Below, piece after piece: positions 24,434 to 36,181 of a stretch of 64,000 bases of DNA. Position 1 is the first letter of the stretch. Each line of letters begins with the position of its first letter. Position numbers and translations under genes: made by a program. The stretch is from Pelargonium x hortorum. Taxonomy: Eukaryota; Streptophyta; Magnoliopsida; Geraniales; Geraniaceae. The stretch lies in contig JAYMTJ010000022.1 of assembly GCA_036897525.1 (NCBI GenBank), positions 1-64,000 of the forward strand. The letters are read 5' to 3'. The notes below the pieces were generated by a model. The model was not told the origin of the DNA. It saw nothing but the letters and a program-made list of their open reading frames with translations, and searched no databases.

Positions 24434-26562
24434 CTTAATAAATGCAAATTTCCTTTTATCAAAATTTGATAGCTTTCTTTTTATACTTATACAAGGGGCT
24501 CTTCTCTGTATATAGGATAAAAAGTGAACACCAAATGAGACAGACAATGAGTGAATCTATCTAGAACTCAATCACAAAGACTCAGAAAAGATAGCTTCCC
24601 TTTTTTTTTTGGCTTCTTTTGTCTTTTTAAAGAGAATAAAGAGGCTTACTTACAATTGTTCATTATTTCTACCTTTTTGTTCTAGACTGTGTCTTATGTT
24701 GCGAGTTCAAATCCGCTATGAATGTATAAACTCGATATAAATAAAGTCTCTATGCAGAATTCTAGCCAACTTCCTATATCTAAGTTCTTTTATCCCTATC
24801 CCTATATCTTAATGAACTAATATATTTATATTGTACTTTGCGTCAAGTAAACCTATATCATCTTTCACATGTTTTAAATATAGCCGTGATTGAAAAAAGG
24901 GATCCTTGCCTACTCTAGGATGGTAATCCGTTTCCATTAGCAATTTCCTGCGGAGCCTTAGCAACATCCAGTCTCTGAGCCGGCTTACACTCTAGCATCA
25001 AGATAAATTGGTATTACTCCTGTAGAACTCCTAGGAAGATAAATCCCTAAATTAAGTACTACAAGTACAAATACCTAGTAAATAACAGGTTTCTGTACTC
25101 GTTAAACAACTTAAAATAGGGAATTAGTCTAAATTCTGGATTCCCTAAACTCTTTTAAAGTTTAAACTCTTAGGTAGGATGGATGCCTCAGCTACATCAG
25201 CATATCCCAAAGAACTATATATAATACAAATTGTCAAGCTCTCTTATTCTAGCTTTACAGATATCAAGAACAAATTCCCATAGTATCTGCCGGCGTATAC
25301 AGAAGTCTGTAATAGGTGTCTCGAAAGAAAAGTATGCAGTGCATAAGGAGTTTCTTAATTAATTCAACTCTCATATACTGAGATAGGTCTGTTTCTTTAC
25401 CGGAAATTGAAGAATAAAAGCAAATTGAGGTTGGTATTAATATCAGCTATATGCAGTGGATACTTTTCAATTTTTAGCCAAAAGTTTCTAGTAAAAAATC
25501 TATATCCCAAGACTATACTATAAGTAGTAGTTTTCTCTAGGAAATCCCTTTCATGAAAAGCCTCTAATCTCTAAGATTTTAAACAGAATTCAACTCATAT
25601 TGGATTTTTTGTCGTACAAAAAAAGGACTAAATTGCTACGTTAAAGTACCCCGTAAATCCTTTGGACCCGCTTCTATAACATAGGGTAAACCCCGACTCG
25701 AATTAGGACTTCCGACTATTTAGCCCCTAAAACTATAAGTCTAGGTGGGTATCTTAGTAGTAAACTTTATTAGCCGGGCACTGCCCCCCCTTTAAGAACC
25801 TTGGCATATAGAGTTAACTCCTTTCTTTTCTACAACTACAAATTACCCCAAGCTTTCAAAATAAGTATCCAACAAGGTACTCTGGTTATTAGGAAATCTT
25901 TAATTGTTATAATACTCAAATTCTAGTAGTAACTCCCCTATCCCAATAGGTTGTGACTTGCATAATATTGAATGAGGACCCTCTTAAAAAAAGCGCATCC
26001 ATTAAGCCGAGTCTTGGCATAGTAAAAAAAACTGTTTGTAGTCTATATATTTTAGACTTTCGTGAAGATCTAGTCATGTTTTTGCAATAGGTGTTTAAGA
26101 CCTAGGGGCTATGACAGCAATAGAACATTTTCCAGTTAAGAACCTGGTATTAAGTCTAGTTTTTGCTTTCAAGGAATCCTCCTTCAGTTTTCAGAGTTAG
26201 AGAACCGCGCGCTAATTTAGGAGCTCCTTCCTATATACGTTACGTGTTGGTGAAGCAATCTCGTACTAATTACATAGGGAATTAGTCTGCTGCTTGCCAT
26301 CTCGGATTGACTTTCGGCTTTTTTCTAAATTATGAATGCTTATAGTAAAGTAAATCACTTAAAAGATTAAGAAATGGATTTTATTTAGCTAGCATAGATT
26401 TAGCTTTCTTTTCTGATAGCTGATTGTAAGAAATTGATACAGCTAAAGTGTTAGTTGAGTTGTTAGTAAAGGTTTTTTTAATACGGATTTCTTGTATCGT
26501 AAAGTCAATAGTTATGTTTTCTGACTCTCTTAAGTAGTAAAGTGTACGGTTTTGTAAGTATA
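24434..26562. other. non-coding spacer upstream of nad6
   Basis: A/T-rich sequence between the inverted pair of tRNA-like elements. At about 24700-24711 the plus strand has GAGTTCAAATCCGC, a bare T-loop motif without a paired stem. No gene is seen. Confidence 0.55.
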
Positions 26563-26615
26563 TCCAAGTTGGTATAGCATTGTCAGATTCACCCGATGGC
26601 CGTAGGTTCAAACAA
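26563..26615 (+). pseudogene. second copy of the nad6-proximal tRNA-like element, opposite strand
   Basis: On the plus strand this reads as a tRNA-like stretch: AGTTGGTATAGC, the same 20-base block TTGTCAGATTCACCCGATGG, then CCGTAGGTTCAAA. The 20-base block is identical to that of the element at 24303-24358, and the D- and T-loop motifs sit at matching distances. The part after AGGTTCAAA no longer pairs as a T-stem, so this copy is truncated or diverged at its 3' end. CCGATGGCCGTAGGTTCAAA resembles plant mitochondrial trnW (CCGATGTCGTAGGTTCAAA). The two copies form an inverted pair 2.2 kb apart. A short minus-strand open frame (26381-26611) crosses it but is probably fortuitous. Confidence 0.5.
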
Positions 26616-26655
26616 AGCCAATGACTCCTCTCTCTTGTTTTAAGAAAGTTAGGTA

Positions 26656-26675
26656 AAGAATCAGTACAATCACTT
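26656..26675 (+). repeat. short dispersed repeat AAGAATCAGTACAATCACTT
   Basis: One mismatch to 17400-17419. Here the right flank AGATAG extends a match to AATCACTTAGACA at 42458-42470 and 57064-57076. It begins 40 bases after the plus-strand tRNA-like element. Confidence 0.65.
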
Positions 26676-27867
26676 AGATAGACTCCTAAATTTCTTAATT
26701 GTCTTCATTCCCAGCCTCACCGAGCTCTAGTTTTTTCGCTGGTCTATATCTTAGTACGATCCAGCATTCTTGTTGATGGTAATGCCGAGCTTGTTCCTAA
26801 CATGCTAAAGGTTCCAATCGAGTAAACCGGGTTCCTTTTGGGTCCGTATTAAAATGAAAGGCAAGTGAAGTGAAAGTGAGTTAAAATTTTCACTACAGGA
26901 AGAACTCATATGTAGTTTAAATGCCAGAAAGATTCCTTATAAATTTAGTTTAGTGTAGTTAAAAGGACTTCATTCTAAATTGGTATTCCGGTTGGCAATA
27001 GAAGATAAGCTTTTTACTAAATGCTAAATGATTCGATTTCCGCCTTATCTTTGTAAGGAGGATCTAAGCGCTTTGAGGGCAAAATCCCCCTTTTTGCTTA
27101 ATTCAAAGGCTGGTTTATCGGGTGTTTCTTAGATTAGAAGTAGTCAGAAATAGGAAAATAAGAGGAGTATTGTGAAGTAAACTTAGAAGCTTTCAAATCC
27201 TATATACTTATACTTAACTGAGCAGGGTCCTATGTTTTAGACCCCTTTTCAACTTTCCAGACACTTAATTATATCTTAGTATAGTAGATTTTCGGCACCT
27301 TCGCAAACCAAAAAGCACTTTAATTCTTAATTCCCTGTTCAGCCTATAGTATAGGGTATTGTTCCCTAAATAAAAGAGGTACTGAAAAAACTAAAGCTTC
27401 TAGGTATATAAATAAACACCGGGCAGTCCTTATCTTTAATAGTACCCTTCGTTGTAACATATATTCTTATATAGAGGTAATAAATAAAGGAATATTTATG
27501 CCCTCCTTGGGGCTCTTTGTATTCCACTAGCAGAATTTAAAGCAAATCTTTAGTCAAATTGTCAAGTACCGACTGGCCTAAGTAAACAGAAGTGGGGCTC
27601 ACTTAAACGCTTCGTCATAGATTTTTTCTCTAGGAGAAAAGGCTTTATCCAACTACTCAAAAAAGGGTAAACTACAACCCTTACCTTAGGATAATATTAT
27701 AATAGGGGGTTTTTCTAGTATATTCACAAGAAGAAACTTATCGGAGCAGTTTTGAAACACCTTTATATATTGTATGTAAACTAAGCTTTAAGGTCCTGAG
27801 GCAGGCATACTACGGCTTAAAGAGCAGCTTTTCTTATTTATATAATTATATAAGAGTCTCCTTCTCT

Positions 27868-27936
27868 TGCTCAGTAGGACTCGAACCTACGGCCACTCAG
27901 TTAAACGTCCAATGCTCTGCCATGAGTTATACACCC
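27868..27936 (-). pseudogene. trnK: trnK(UUU)-like relic
   Basis: The minus strand aligns almost end to end with plant mitochondrial trnK. It begins GGGTGTATAACTCA, continues GCAGAGCATTGGACG, keeps TTT at the anticodon place, and has GAGTGGCCGTAGG then TTCGAGTCCTAC. The T-stem (GTAGG/CCTAC) is perfect and three of four D-stem pairs form. Two things argue against function. The 3' acceptor strand (TGAGCAA) no longer pairs with the 5' strand (GGGTGTA), and the anticodon stem has mismatches with U33 replaced by G. Such a tRNA would be hard to process or charge. It is best read as a decayed trnK gene, or as a t-element kept only for transcript processing. Confidence 0.65.
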
Positions 27937-28011
27937 AAACAAAAAGAAAGAAGTTTTCTCTCTTGTATACTTGTACAAAGGCTGGGTATAAATAGAAACT
28001 AAAGAAGTTCT

Positions 28012-28030
28012 ACTTATTTAATAAATAAGT
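28012..28030. repeat. 9-bp palindrome next to the trnK-like relic
   Basis: ACTTATTTA and TAAATAAGT flank a single A. It lies 76 bases beyond the 5' end of the trnK-like relic at 27868-27936. No function is apparent. Confidence 0.6.
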
Positions 28031-28951
28031 CATTATTATATAGCTTAATTCTAGTCTCTGTATCTTTTGTGCTTTGTACGCGGTACTTGAATGAAGGCCT
28101 CGGATAAATATAAATAAAAGCATTTCAGATATTGGAATAGATACATTCGTTACCAGTACACTTCCCTTATATTTTAAGATGTAACCAGAGCTCTTTGATC
28201 AATGGAATTACGAAGTTCAGGATACCAACCAAAAATCCAGGTTTTATTTAAACTGCTGGCAAGAAGTTCAAGGAACGTGTGACAAAGAAGTCATTATCAG
28301 AGTATAACTAAACTCATGTTTATATGCTGGTACACAGTAAAAGAATCTGATTCTATATAGGATTCACAATAATAGATTACTTTTAATAGAGCTTTCTATT
28401 TACCATTACCATCCTGGATACTTTTGAGAAATATCACCTATTTCGGCAAGACAGGAGAACTTTTTAAAGGATACTAAATTATTACCTAATATTTCTATCT
28501 CCTTAATTTCTACCTACTTTTATTTGCTGCAGCTAGTACTCTCTGACTTTGCGCGGGAGCCAGACCTCTTAATCCTTATAGTACACCTCGGGCGAGGATT
28601 TCTGGTTATTATAATTAGATTTTGTGACCACTAAACTGTATAAGAAAGATTTTGACTAGAGTTTCTTTCAGTCTCACTAAAAAGCTAAAGTTTTGATCAT
28701 ACCCTTAAGACGTTTAATAGGAATTAATTGGTTTACCTTAAAATACAGAAAAGGGAGCCCAGGACAAAAAAAAAGGGGCACATACCAATGTTGAGCTAAG
28801 CTCTTGGATTATGAGGGATCGACAATAAAATGAATAGAGGAATACGAAGTATAAAAAAGGAGCTGGAGTACCCTGTAACATTGTAAAGGTATAAACTGCG
28901 ACTCTTTTAGTTAAAATCTGAAGTCAGAACCTTTTATTAAGGAGACTGCCG

Positions 28952-29023
28952 CTCCTTGCTTTTGGATTCGAACCCTTTACATTCTTGTATATAAGCATTC
29001 TAGTGTTCCCTTATTCAGCAGCC
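28952..29023 (-). pseudogene. trnS: trnS(GCU)-like relic with a short variable arm
   Basis: On the minus strand, GGCTGCTGAATAAGGG resembles the GGCTGA D-arm of class II tRNAs. An anticodon-like loop ATGCTTA follows, with U33 and GCU at 34-36. Next comes a small hairpin TACA-AGAA-TGTA, then AGGGTTCGAATCC. Plant trnS(GCU) has a variable arm read as ATACAAGAAGATTGTAT before ATGGGTTCGAATCC, so this looks like a shortened version. The anticodon stem keeps three of five pairs, the T-stem is largely broken and no acceptor pairing is apparent. It is read as a decayed tRNA-Ser gene. Confidence 0.5.
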
Positions 29024-31083
29024 ATAATCATAATACAGTATCATATTATTAACAAGAGCCTTGAGGATTTTCTAGCAATTCTTTATTATGTCGAACTTTT
29101 TTCATTTTCTTTCCTTATTTGAGAGGCGCATACATAACATAAGCTAGTGGAGTATTGGATTATAGCTTCCACAAAAACCCCTAAATTGAGGATGAATTGA
29201 AAACTTGTATGGATTCCTAAGTTCCTTTCTCTTTCCTAGAGATATGCTCCTAAAACAATTCTAGCTTTCGAGAAAGAGAGATTCTATATTAAAAAGAAGA
29301 GAAGAAATTAGGATCTTTCTTGTACATGAAATTATAGAATTCAGCTATAACTTACTCTTAGTCACTTGCTTCTTATCTGACTTATCTTAATGGAGCCAGA
29401 ACACTCCTTATTACTTACCTCTCTTTTCTATTTCCTATTGACTACCTTCATAAATCGAAAGGGGACTCTTCATTTGAATTCCTTTTATCTCAGCATTTCC
29501 CAAGAGATAGCCGAAAAGCTTACTCCCTTGCATGCAATAGTCTAACCGAAACTCTATAGTCTAAATCTTCTAAAGGCTCAGAATAACGAATACAGATGAA
29601 TAGAACAAGAGACAAGCTCTTGCCTTACCTTACTTATGAATTATATGAACTACAAAACTGCAAAAGTAAAGATTAGAATCACTTATATAAGGAATTCTTA
29701 AAGGGTTTTATTGGTCTTTATTTCCTAACTACTTAATTAACTAGTAATAAGAAGTCTTTCCTAGTTGTTAAACCAACCTTTTAGAATAGAAAGCCTACCT
29801 ATGAACTTAGAAACAATAAGACCTCTCGGTATTGCTTGTTTTAGTTTATCTTTCTTAGAAATTTGTACTGAGTATCTATTCGTATGGATTCCCCTAAGGA
29901 CTTTAATTAGTAAGAAAGTTCTTCCTGGTTAATTGTAAATTTCCCTTGTACAGAAAGAATTTCTCTCTTACTCTACTAATCTAAGTAAATTAGTAAGTGA
30001 ACAGTGTTTATTAGTTGACTGCATTTAAGCGAGTCGGGTAGATATTAATGCTCGTTTGAAAGAAAAGACAAGGGTTTTAGGATTCCTTTTTTCAGCACCA
30101 AAAGCAAGACTTTAGGCTTCAATTCTTTTTTCTTTCTATTCCCTAGAAAATTGAACTTTTTATTCTTCTCAAATTTTGTTTGACTTGCTGGCTTTCTTAC
30201 CTTCCTAAATCCTATAACCCCCCGAAAGGACTCCTTTGGAATCAAAAATTCCCTAGACTTCTCTTAGTCTGCATCTCTATCTTCTAAGTTTGCAGCTGAA
30301 TCCCCTTATTAGGAATTCCCTGCCTGTGACTTATTACTTTACTTACTGCCTTAAACTTGCTCTCAAATAGAAATATAGTGAAACAAACACCTTACCTTAG
30401 ATAACTCTTACAAATTTCTTAAAACTTTAATAACGGCACAAGGAAACTGGCTAACGGAAATGTGGTTAATAAACCCCCTTTTTTTAATCTCTTTAAAGTA
30501 ACCCGGTTTTAGTCTCCCCTTTTATAATAAGATTCTAATTAATACCACAAGCAACAATCTTCGAATTAATACTACCTGTTTAGTCCTGTTTAGTAAAGTC
30601 CTCTCTGAACTTAGATTTCATAACTTCTAAGTGGTATACCAATAATCTATGCTTTACTCTTTTAGAGATCTGATATAGGCTCGTCCGGAATTGGTTACAA
30701 GATATAGAGATATAATAAGTGGTTTTGTTTCACTTAAGAACAGGTTCTTCTTTGTAATACTAGTTCTGGGAATTTGTGATAATATTTCATAAATAAACCC
30801 GGTTGAGAACCTTTAAGGAGTAGCAGGTTTCTATGAAAAGGTACATGCGTTAGGTTAGTTTTTAAGCTGCTTTGCCTATATTATAGAATTACACTATATT
30901 AAAAAGTAGACCTAATTAACCGAATTATCATATAATGCGTGAGTTTTAGTCCATTAAAAAGTCAAAATGGAAAAATGGAGTCTTTTTGAAAATGTTATAA
31001 AGCCCCTTGTAAGCTTTAATTTAAAGAGAGAGTCCGTCTACTTGTTTTCATTACAAATAGTCAGTCTAGGTCTTATTCTTATT
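29024..31083. other. non-coding spacer between trnS-like and trnK-like relics
   Basis: The texture from about 29.2 to 30.5 kb has fewer long homopolymers and is pyrimidine-rich on the plus strand. Open frames are short and basic (30045-30245, minus) and look random. Confidence 0.5.
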
Positions 31084-31157
31084 GGGCATAGCAGGACTTG
31101 AACCTGCGACTATTCTTTATAAAGTCTAATGCTCTAACCAACTGAGCTTTTGGAGCC
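31084..31157 (-). pseudogene. trnK: trnK-like relic with a replaced 5' acceptor half
   Basis: The minus strand shows a perfect D-arm (GCTC...GAGC around AGTTGGTTA), GCATTAGACTTTATA in the anticodon region, and GTCGCAGGTTCAAGTCCTGC, a perfect 5-bp T-stem. The 3' end TATGCCC would demand a 5' strand GGGCATA, but GGCTCCA is found instead, so the acceptor stem is broken. The T-arm matches plant mitochondrial trnK exactly, while the anticodon reads TTA and the stem around it does not pair. A tRNA-Ile origin is an alternative. Of all relics here this has the best-preserved D- and T-arms. The sharp loss of identity at the 5' end suggests a recombination breakpoint. Confidence 0.6.
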
Positions 31158-31595
31158 TTTTTCACATGACATGGGCTTCCATCTCATATTGGGTTTAGTT
31201 TTATCTAACTACTTAGAACTTTTTCTCGTTTTAGAGCCGGCTTTCAATCAATTCCATAGATTTTCTTTATATAGAATGAAAGCTAATCAGTCAAGTGAGA
31301 ATAGTTTGACTCCTGGGTAAATATTAGAGCTTTTCTGGTGGTTATAATCTATGTTCTTTCAGGTATATACTGACCTAACCTCTACAATAACGATTTACTC
31401 GGTAATAGATCTTTCTTCGGTACTGTATAAGGTTCTCTCCTCTTCAGCGATAAGCTACAGAAACCCAGAGGGAATATCCCTACCCTACCCTAATACAAAT
31501 AAAACAATTCTAATTCTAAATTATCTAATCCAACAATTAAGAAAACAAGAATGCATATATAGTAATGGAATACAAAAGTTCCCGTAAGACACTAA

Positions 31596-31715
31596 CTTGC
31601 AGCTCCAGCTTCTCTGGCTGTCATGGGTATCACTCTGGCACTGGGTATGGTTCCTGCTATTGGGTATCCAGGCAAAGAGTTTCTAGATTATCCAGCAATT
31701 GTTGGAGTCAGCTAG
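31596..31715 (+). other. small G+C-richer island with a hydrophobic open stretch
   Basis: A stretch of about 120 bases is clearly richer in G+C than its surroundings. One frame is open for 39 codons and gives a hydrophobic, small-residue peptide including MGITLALGMVPAIGYPG. GGGTAT recurs at 31625, 31643 and 31662, an 18-19 base spacing. It looks like coding or repeat-derived DNA embedded in spacer. I do not recognise the source. Confidence 0.3.
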
Positions 31716-34298
31716 GTCTTTAAGTAAGAAACAGGGATCCTTTAACAGTCTGGGAAGTCACAATTACAAGTCTTTTTTTAAGGTTCTGGTTTTTCTAGAT
31801 TTGAAGCTAAGTTCATTTGTTTTAGAGAGCCTTTCATTTTTGTAGGTGGTCATAGTGTAATCTGGTATACTCAATATAGTATTAGTATATATCCTAAAAG
31901 GTTTTTTTAGTCGGTAAAAGGGACGTATCTAGAATTTTCTAAGGTAAGGCACTTTGCTCCTTAGAGATAAACTACATAGGACAAGAGGGATTATCCTTAA
32001 AGGCTAGAAGAATTTCCTGGGTTCTACTGTAAAAACCTATACCCATTTTCTGTAAATCTATCTTATTCATAGCTTTCATACCTAGACCCTATATTCTTAT
32101 TATTTAATTAATAGACAGCCCAAGCTGCAGGAATACGAGAGTTCTAGCTGTTAAGGCTGCCCAAAAGGTAAGGTATAGGATAGCTTTTGATACAAGCTAC
32201 AAAATTGACTAACTCTCTTGAGAGTTATGCAGATAATTCTAATTCATAAGAAAGCTCAAAACAAATAAGTCATTAACAAAGAATTAAGTCTTTCTCTTTC
32301 CTAGTGTGTAAGTCCGTCTATTTTAGACTTTAAACTACCTATCAATTTAATACTATACATCTATATTAAAGTAACTGCACTTTATATTAACTTAACTCTA
32401 ATACAAACAACATACTATAAGAAGAAGAAGACAGTAACACAATAGCAACAGTAAAATTTCTATAGCCCTTACTGCTATATCTGCGACTTTAATGCCCCTA
32501 ATACAAAAGGTATAGCTTCAATAGCTCGTAAAGCTTATATACAAATAACAAGTATAAGTCAAGCAAGTAAACCGTAGCTAGAAGGTATTTAAGGGATCAG
32601 GAACTACGTAGTTTTATGTTCCTTAGGATTCTATGTTTCCTATTATTACATACAGATAGTCGTACTGTCTTATGGGTTTGAACCTTTACTTTTAAGAGTC
32701 TTTTTTAAGAATTTCTGAAAGGTTGCTTAGGAAGTCACTTTTGTAGTAAGTCTAGTATGGGGCTCGCGTAATTCCTGGAAATAGACACCCGTTTTTAAAA
32801 AGTAGACAACTGATAGAAGAACTATTTCGCTTAGTAACTTACTTCCTTTAGTTTAGAGTAATCTCTCATTTCTTTCTTCATATAAGTGATTTTCATTCCC
32901 CAGCTTTTTGTAGTTTTGTAATTTGCAAAGGAGGATTGCAGTAACTCTTTCGCGCGTACGTATATTACGTATATATAATTTAAGGGGTTCTTTATTTCTC
33001 TACACAATTTTATTTAGAAGTACCCAAATGGAATCTATTCTGGGTCAGGGTCTCTTTGTACTTGTACTTTTAAGAAGTTCAGAGCTTCCTGTATTGAGTT
33101 TTATCGATGACATAGATTCCTATTAAAGCAAGGCTTTTTGAGGTTCCTTTAAAGTAATGTACAAATATGTGTTTGTTGAATTTTTTGTACTAGATCCTAA
33201 ATATTAAGGTCTAGGCACGAGAATTTATGATATTGAAGAGTTTTTCCTTAAGCTTAAGATAGCACTTAACAGAGTTATTAGTACTTTGGTACTTCGTTAT
33301 ATAATTTGTTTCGACCAAATCTGGGATTCTTCTACGCAATTTGTCTATACTAAAGCCTTGTAAATTCACTAGCTCTCTCCTCTCTTAAATATTAAACTAA
33401 AAAGGGTTCTGGTCATTTTGTATGGGGCACTTTATTTATTATACTTGTTTCCCTAATATAATAGAAGGGTGTTCCAATCAGGGCATCTAGTCCAATAAAG
33501 GACTATAGTATAGCTTAAGAATTTCTTTCTAAATAGAATGAATAGCGGAAACCCAGGTTAAAGGGCACCGGAAAATAGCAAGGGTTGTGTTACTGTCTTT
33601 TTTTAAGGCTCCTATGTTTTTGGGTACAGAAACCCATAATTTGTACTACACGGAACTCTAAACAACACAGGGTGGGGTCTAAAAGAAAGAGTCCTGCTCG
33701 ATATAATAAAGAGAGTTCTGCGCTATAAAAAAACCGAATATTAGAACACCCTCAAGTTAGTCAAACAGAATATAATACAGGGTTTCCTCCAAGCGATACA
33801 TCAAAAGACAGGGCTTTGACATAACTGAGTTTTTCGAAGTAATTGAGCATTCCCAATAGGAAAGGACCTACTCAGGATACTTATTTTAATTTAAAGCTCC
33901 TGCGGATACTTTCAATAAAGATTAGATTAAGCACCTTCCTTGATTTTCTTTAAAGTATTGTGCCTGTAATGTTTTAAATAAGCTGTCTTGTAATATGAGT
34001 AAGTAGGAAACTTCTATTCTTGTAGTTTACACTGGCATTTTTGTCTCCCCTGCGGACAGGTTTAGCCTTAGAAAAGGGGCCCTTTGCCCTTTCTTTGTTT
34101 ACTACCGGTTTCCTTTTCTTTTTTACTAAAAAAGAGAGTCCATACAGGCATTTCTAGCTTCTTTAATTTACAGTTAAAACAGCCTTATTCTTACTAGAGG
34201 ACTTAAAGTTTCTTCACAGGCTTGCTCCTAAATAACTTAGGAGAATTATTAACTAGCACAGAATCTTGAAGATAACACACCCCTTATTACTTTGTTAA
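31716..34298. other. non-coding spacer
   Basis: Featureless A/T-rich DNA, apart from an isolated T-loop motif on the minus strand near 32680-32700 (AAAGGTTCAAACCC). A 67-codon frame at 32923-33126 ends SFIDDIDSY; this is judged fortuitous. Confidence 0.55.
34073..34085. repeat. G+C palindrome AAAGGGGCCCTTT
   Basis: Arms AAAGGG and CCCTTT around a single G; a further member of the dispersed palindrome group. Confidence 0.6.
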
Positions 34299-34352
34299 TC
34301 ACTGGATTCGAAACAGCAACCTTATTAATAACTCGACCCTATGATTTTTTTT
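34299..34352 (-). pseudogene. trnN-like relic
   Basis: The minus strand reads AGGGTCGAGTTATTAATAAG, then GTTGCTGTTTCGAATCCAG. This follows the plan of plant mitochondrial trnN(GUU), which has GCGGTCGGCTGTTAACCGAT and then TGGTCGTAGGTTCGAATCC. GTT remains near the anticodon place but the stem no longer pairs, and the G-G before the T-loop has changed. The assignment is tentative; the T-loop TTCGAAT is clear. Confidence 0.4.
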
Positions 34353-35029
34353 ACACGCCAGCCTGATTGACAAACACAGTATCCCTGTAGAAATGAAACT
34401 ACTAATTAATGCAATGCTTAAAGAATACTTAGGGGTCTCTCAGCGTCCCGTTGTAATTAAAAAAATACAGTATATTAGGAACCCTCCGAATGTACAAAAA
34501 GCCTTGCCCTATAACTTTCTCTTTCAATCAATAGGTTGACTTCTTACCTTGAATAGTATAGTAAGTAGGCCTTTCCTTTTATTTTAGCGAGTAAAACAAG
34601 CATTCCTATTCTAACTAAATAGAAGAGCATGCGATCCTGGTATATTCGGAGTACAGTTTCTTTATAATGAAATGAGTAGATCCAGAGTTTATACTTTTTA
34701 TTTACAAGGATACCTTATACCTACAATATTTGCAACCCTGCTTTTATTGATTTTGATTTATTCACTATACTTCTAAGGCACTACCCTGGCACTACCCTCG
34801 TTAACGATAAGAACGATAAGTACAAAAGCATCCTGATAATACAAGTATCTATTTTTCTTTCTTTCTCCTGTAAAGTCTCTCCAGCCAATTCTCCAATTCT
34901 GGATTACGGTCCTAAGACAAAGGTAGAAGAATAAGCTTATTAAGGCTAGAAGCTCCTTTCCTTATTAAGACCCCCTAGATTCCTGAGCAAGCCAAAGGGA
35001 AAGGGGGTTTCTGATGAAGGGGATTCGCT

Positions 35030-35640
35030 TTATCCTGGAATTTCTTAGTTAAGTAGGGCTAAAGAGCTAATGAATTTTCCAGTAAAGAAGTCAATGAATA
35101 GAGACACGTCTAGCTACAAAGACTCCTAGAGCAAGGTACGCAGTCCTAAGAGTTAAGATTTTAAGGTAGCTCTGAAGAAAGATATTTCATTAATTAAAAA
35201 TGAAAGCTGGTCTCTTTCTTTCAAATGTCCAGTTCTGGCTTTTAGGATTCTGCCTGTTTCCGTAAGTTTCTGGAGATTGAACTCATTCATTTTAGCTAAA
35301 AAGAAAGGTTTTGTAAAAAAATAAGAGAGCTAGGTTACTTAGTGGGTTAGAGTTAGGTATTCGATTCCTAGGGTAAGGACTGAGATTAGAGATGCTTACT
35401 AGACAAACTTTCAGGTTATATAATAGCGTTCTTAGCATCCAAGATCAGTTAGAGAGTGTTCGGATCGGTTAGCTAGAGGAATTGAGATTGACTTATAAGG
35501 ACTTGGTTGGCATTCCTAAGAAGAAGTACCCGCTCGTTAGAGTTAAAGCAAAAAAAGAAAGAGCTCAAAAGCAATGGTTCAGAAAAGGGCGGGTATCGGT
35601 TATAGCTGGCACAGAGATAGAGAAGTTTAAGAGTTAAATT
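35030..35640. other. strand-asymmetric island (plus strand purine-rich)
   Basis: The plus strand is rich in A and G with few long T runs. Near its end a frame of about 50 codons is open, highly basic, and ends VIAGTEIEKFKS. The peptide IEKF also appears in the minus-strand frame of the island at 2930-3420. No product is recognised. Confidence 0.35.
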
Positions 35641-36022
35641 ATTTAATTGTTATAGTTATATAGTATTCCATTAGTTTTCTAGTAATAGATATTTTTAGAT
35701 TAGATTGTAATGGTATAGAGCTGTCAGGTCTTCTTAATACGGAGAGATTCCTCTTGTTCTCTCTGTTGCTTATCGGTAAAGAGAAACCTTATGAGTACAT
35801 AGAGTAAATCACCCTTACCGACCTTGAGCGAAGCGAGGGAGGTTAACCCTGGAGAGTGTATATGAGAGTACAGACTTACACTATAAACCAACAACTACAA
35901 AACAGACTTAAAAAAAAACCTTAAACTCATTTTATAAGCTCTAGGCCCTAACTCGCAGAAAACTTGATCAGAAGGACCCGGGCAAACTGCCTAAAATGGA
36001 GCTTCTTAATGCTTACTTTTCC

Positions 36023-36181
36023 TTTTTTTTTTTTTATATTGCCCTTAGATCCGGAAAAAATGTAATCTTAATGGGCCTAGAGTTCTCTTATCCCCTTATA
36101 TTATACGAAACTGGAAACGAACGCAGAAATAGAGGAACACAAAAGATTGCAGCTTAGCTTTAACTAGCTTTTTTTTTTTTT
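36023..36181. repeat. two T13 runs 146 bases apart
   Basis: Runs of thirteen T occur at 36023-36035 and 36169-36181. The sequence between them is not otherwise repeated. Confidence 0.85.

Noticed and set aside
26381-26611. 76-codon minus-strand frame as a gene
   Set aside because: Its start lies in the antisense of a tRNA-like element and the rest has no motif.
32923-33126. Open frame ending SFIDDIDSY, recalling the FxDD/YxDD motif of reverse transcriptases
   Set aside because: No other reverse transcriptase motif is near and the frame is only 67 codons; a four-residue match is expected by chance.
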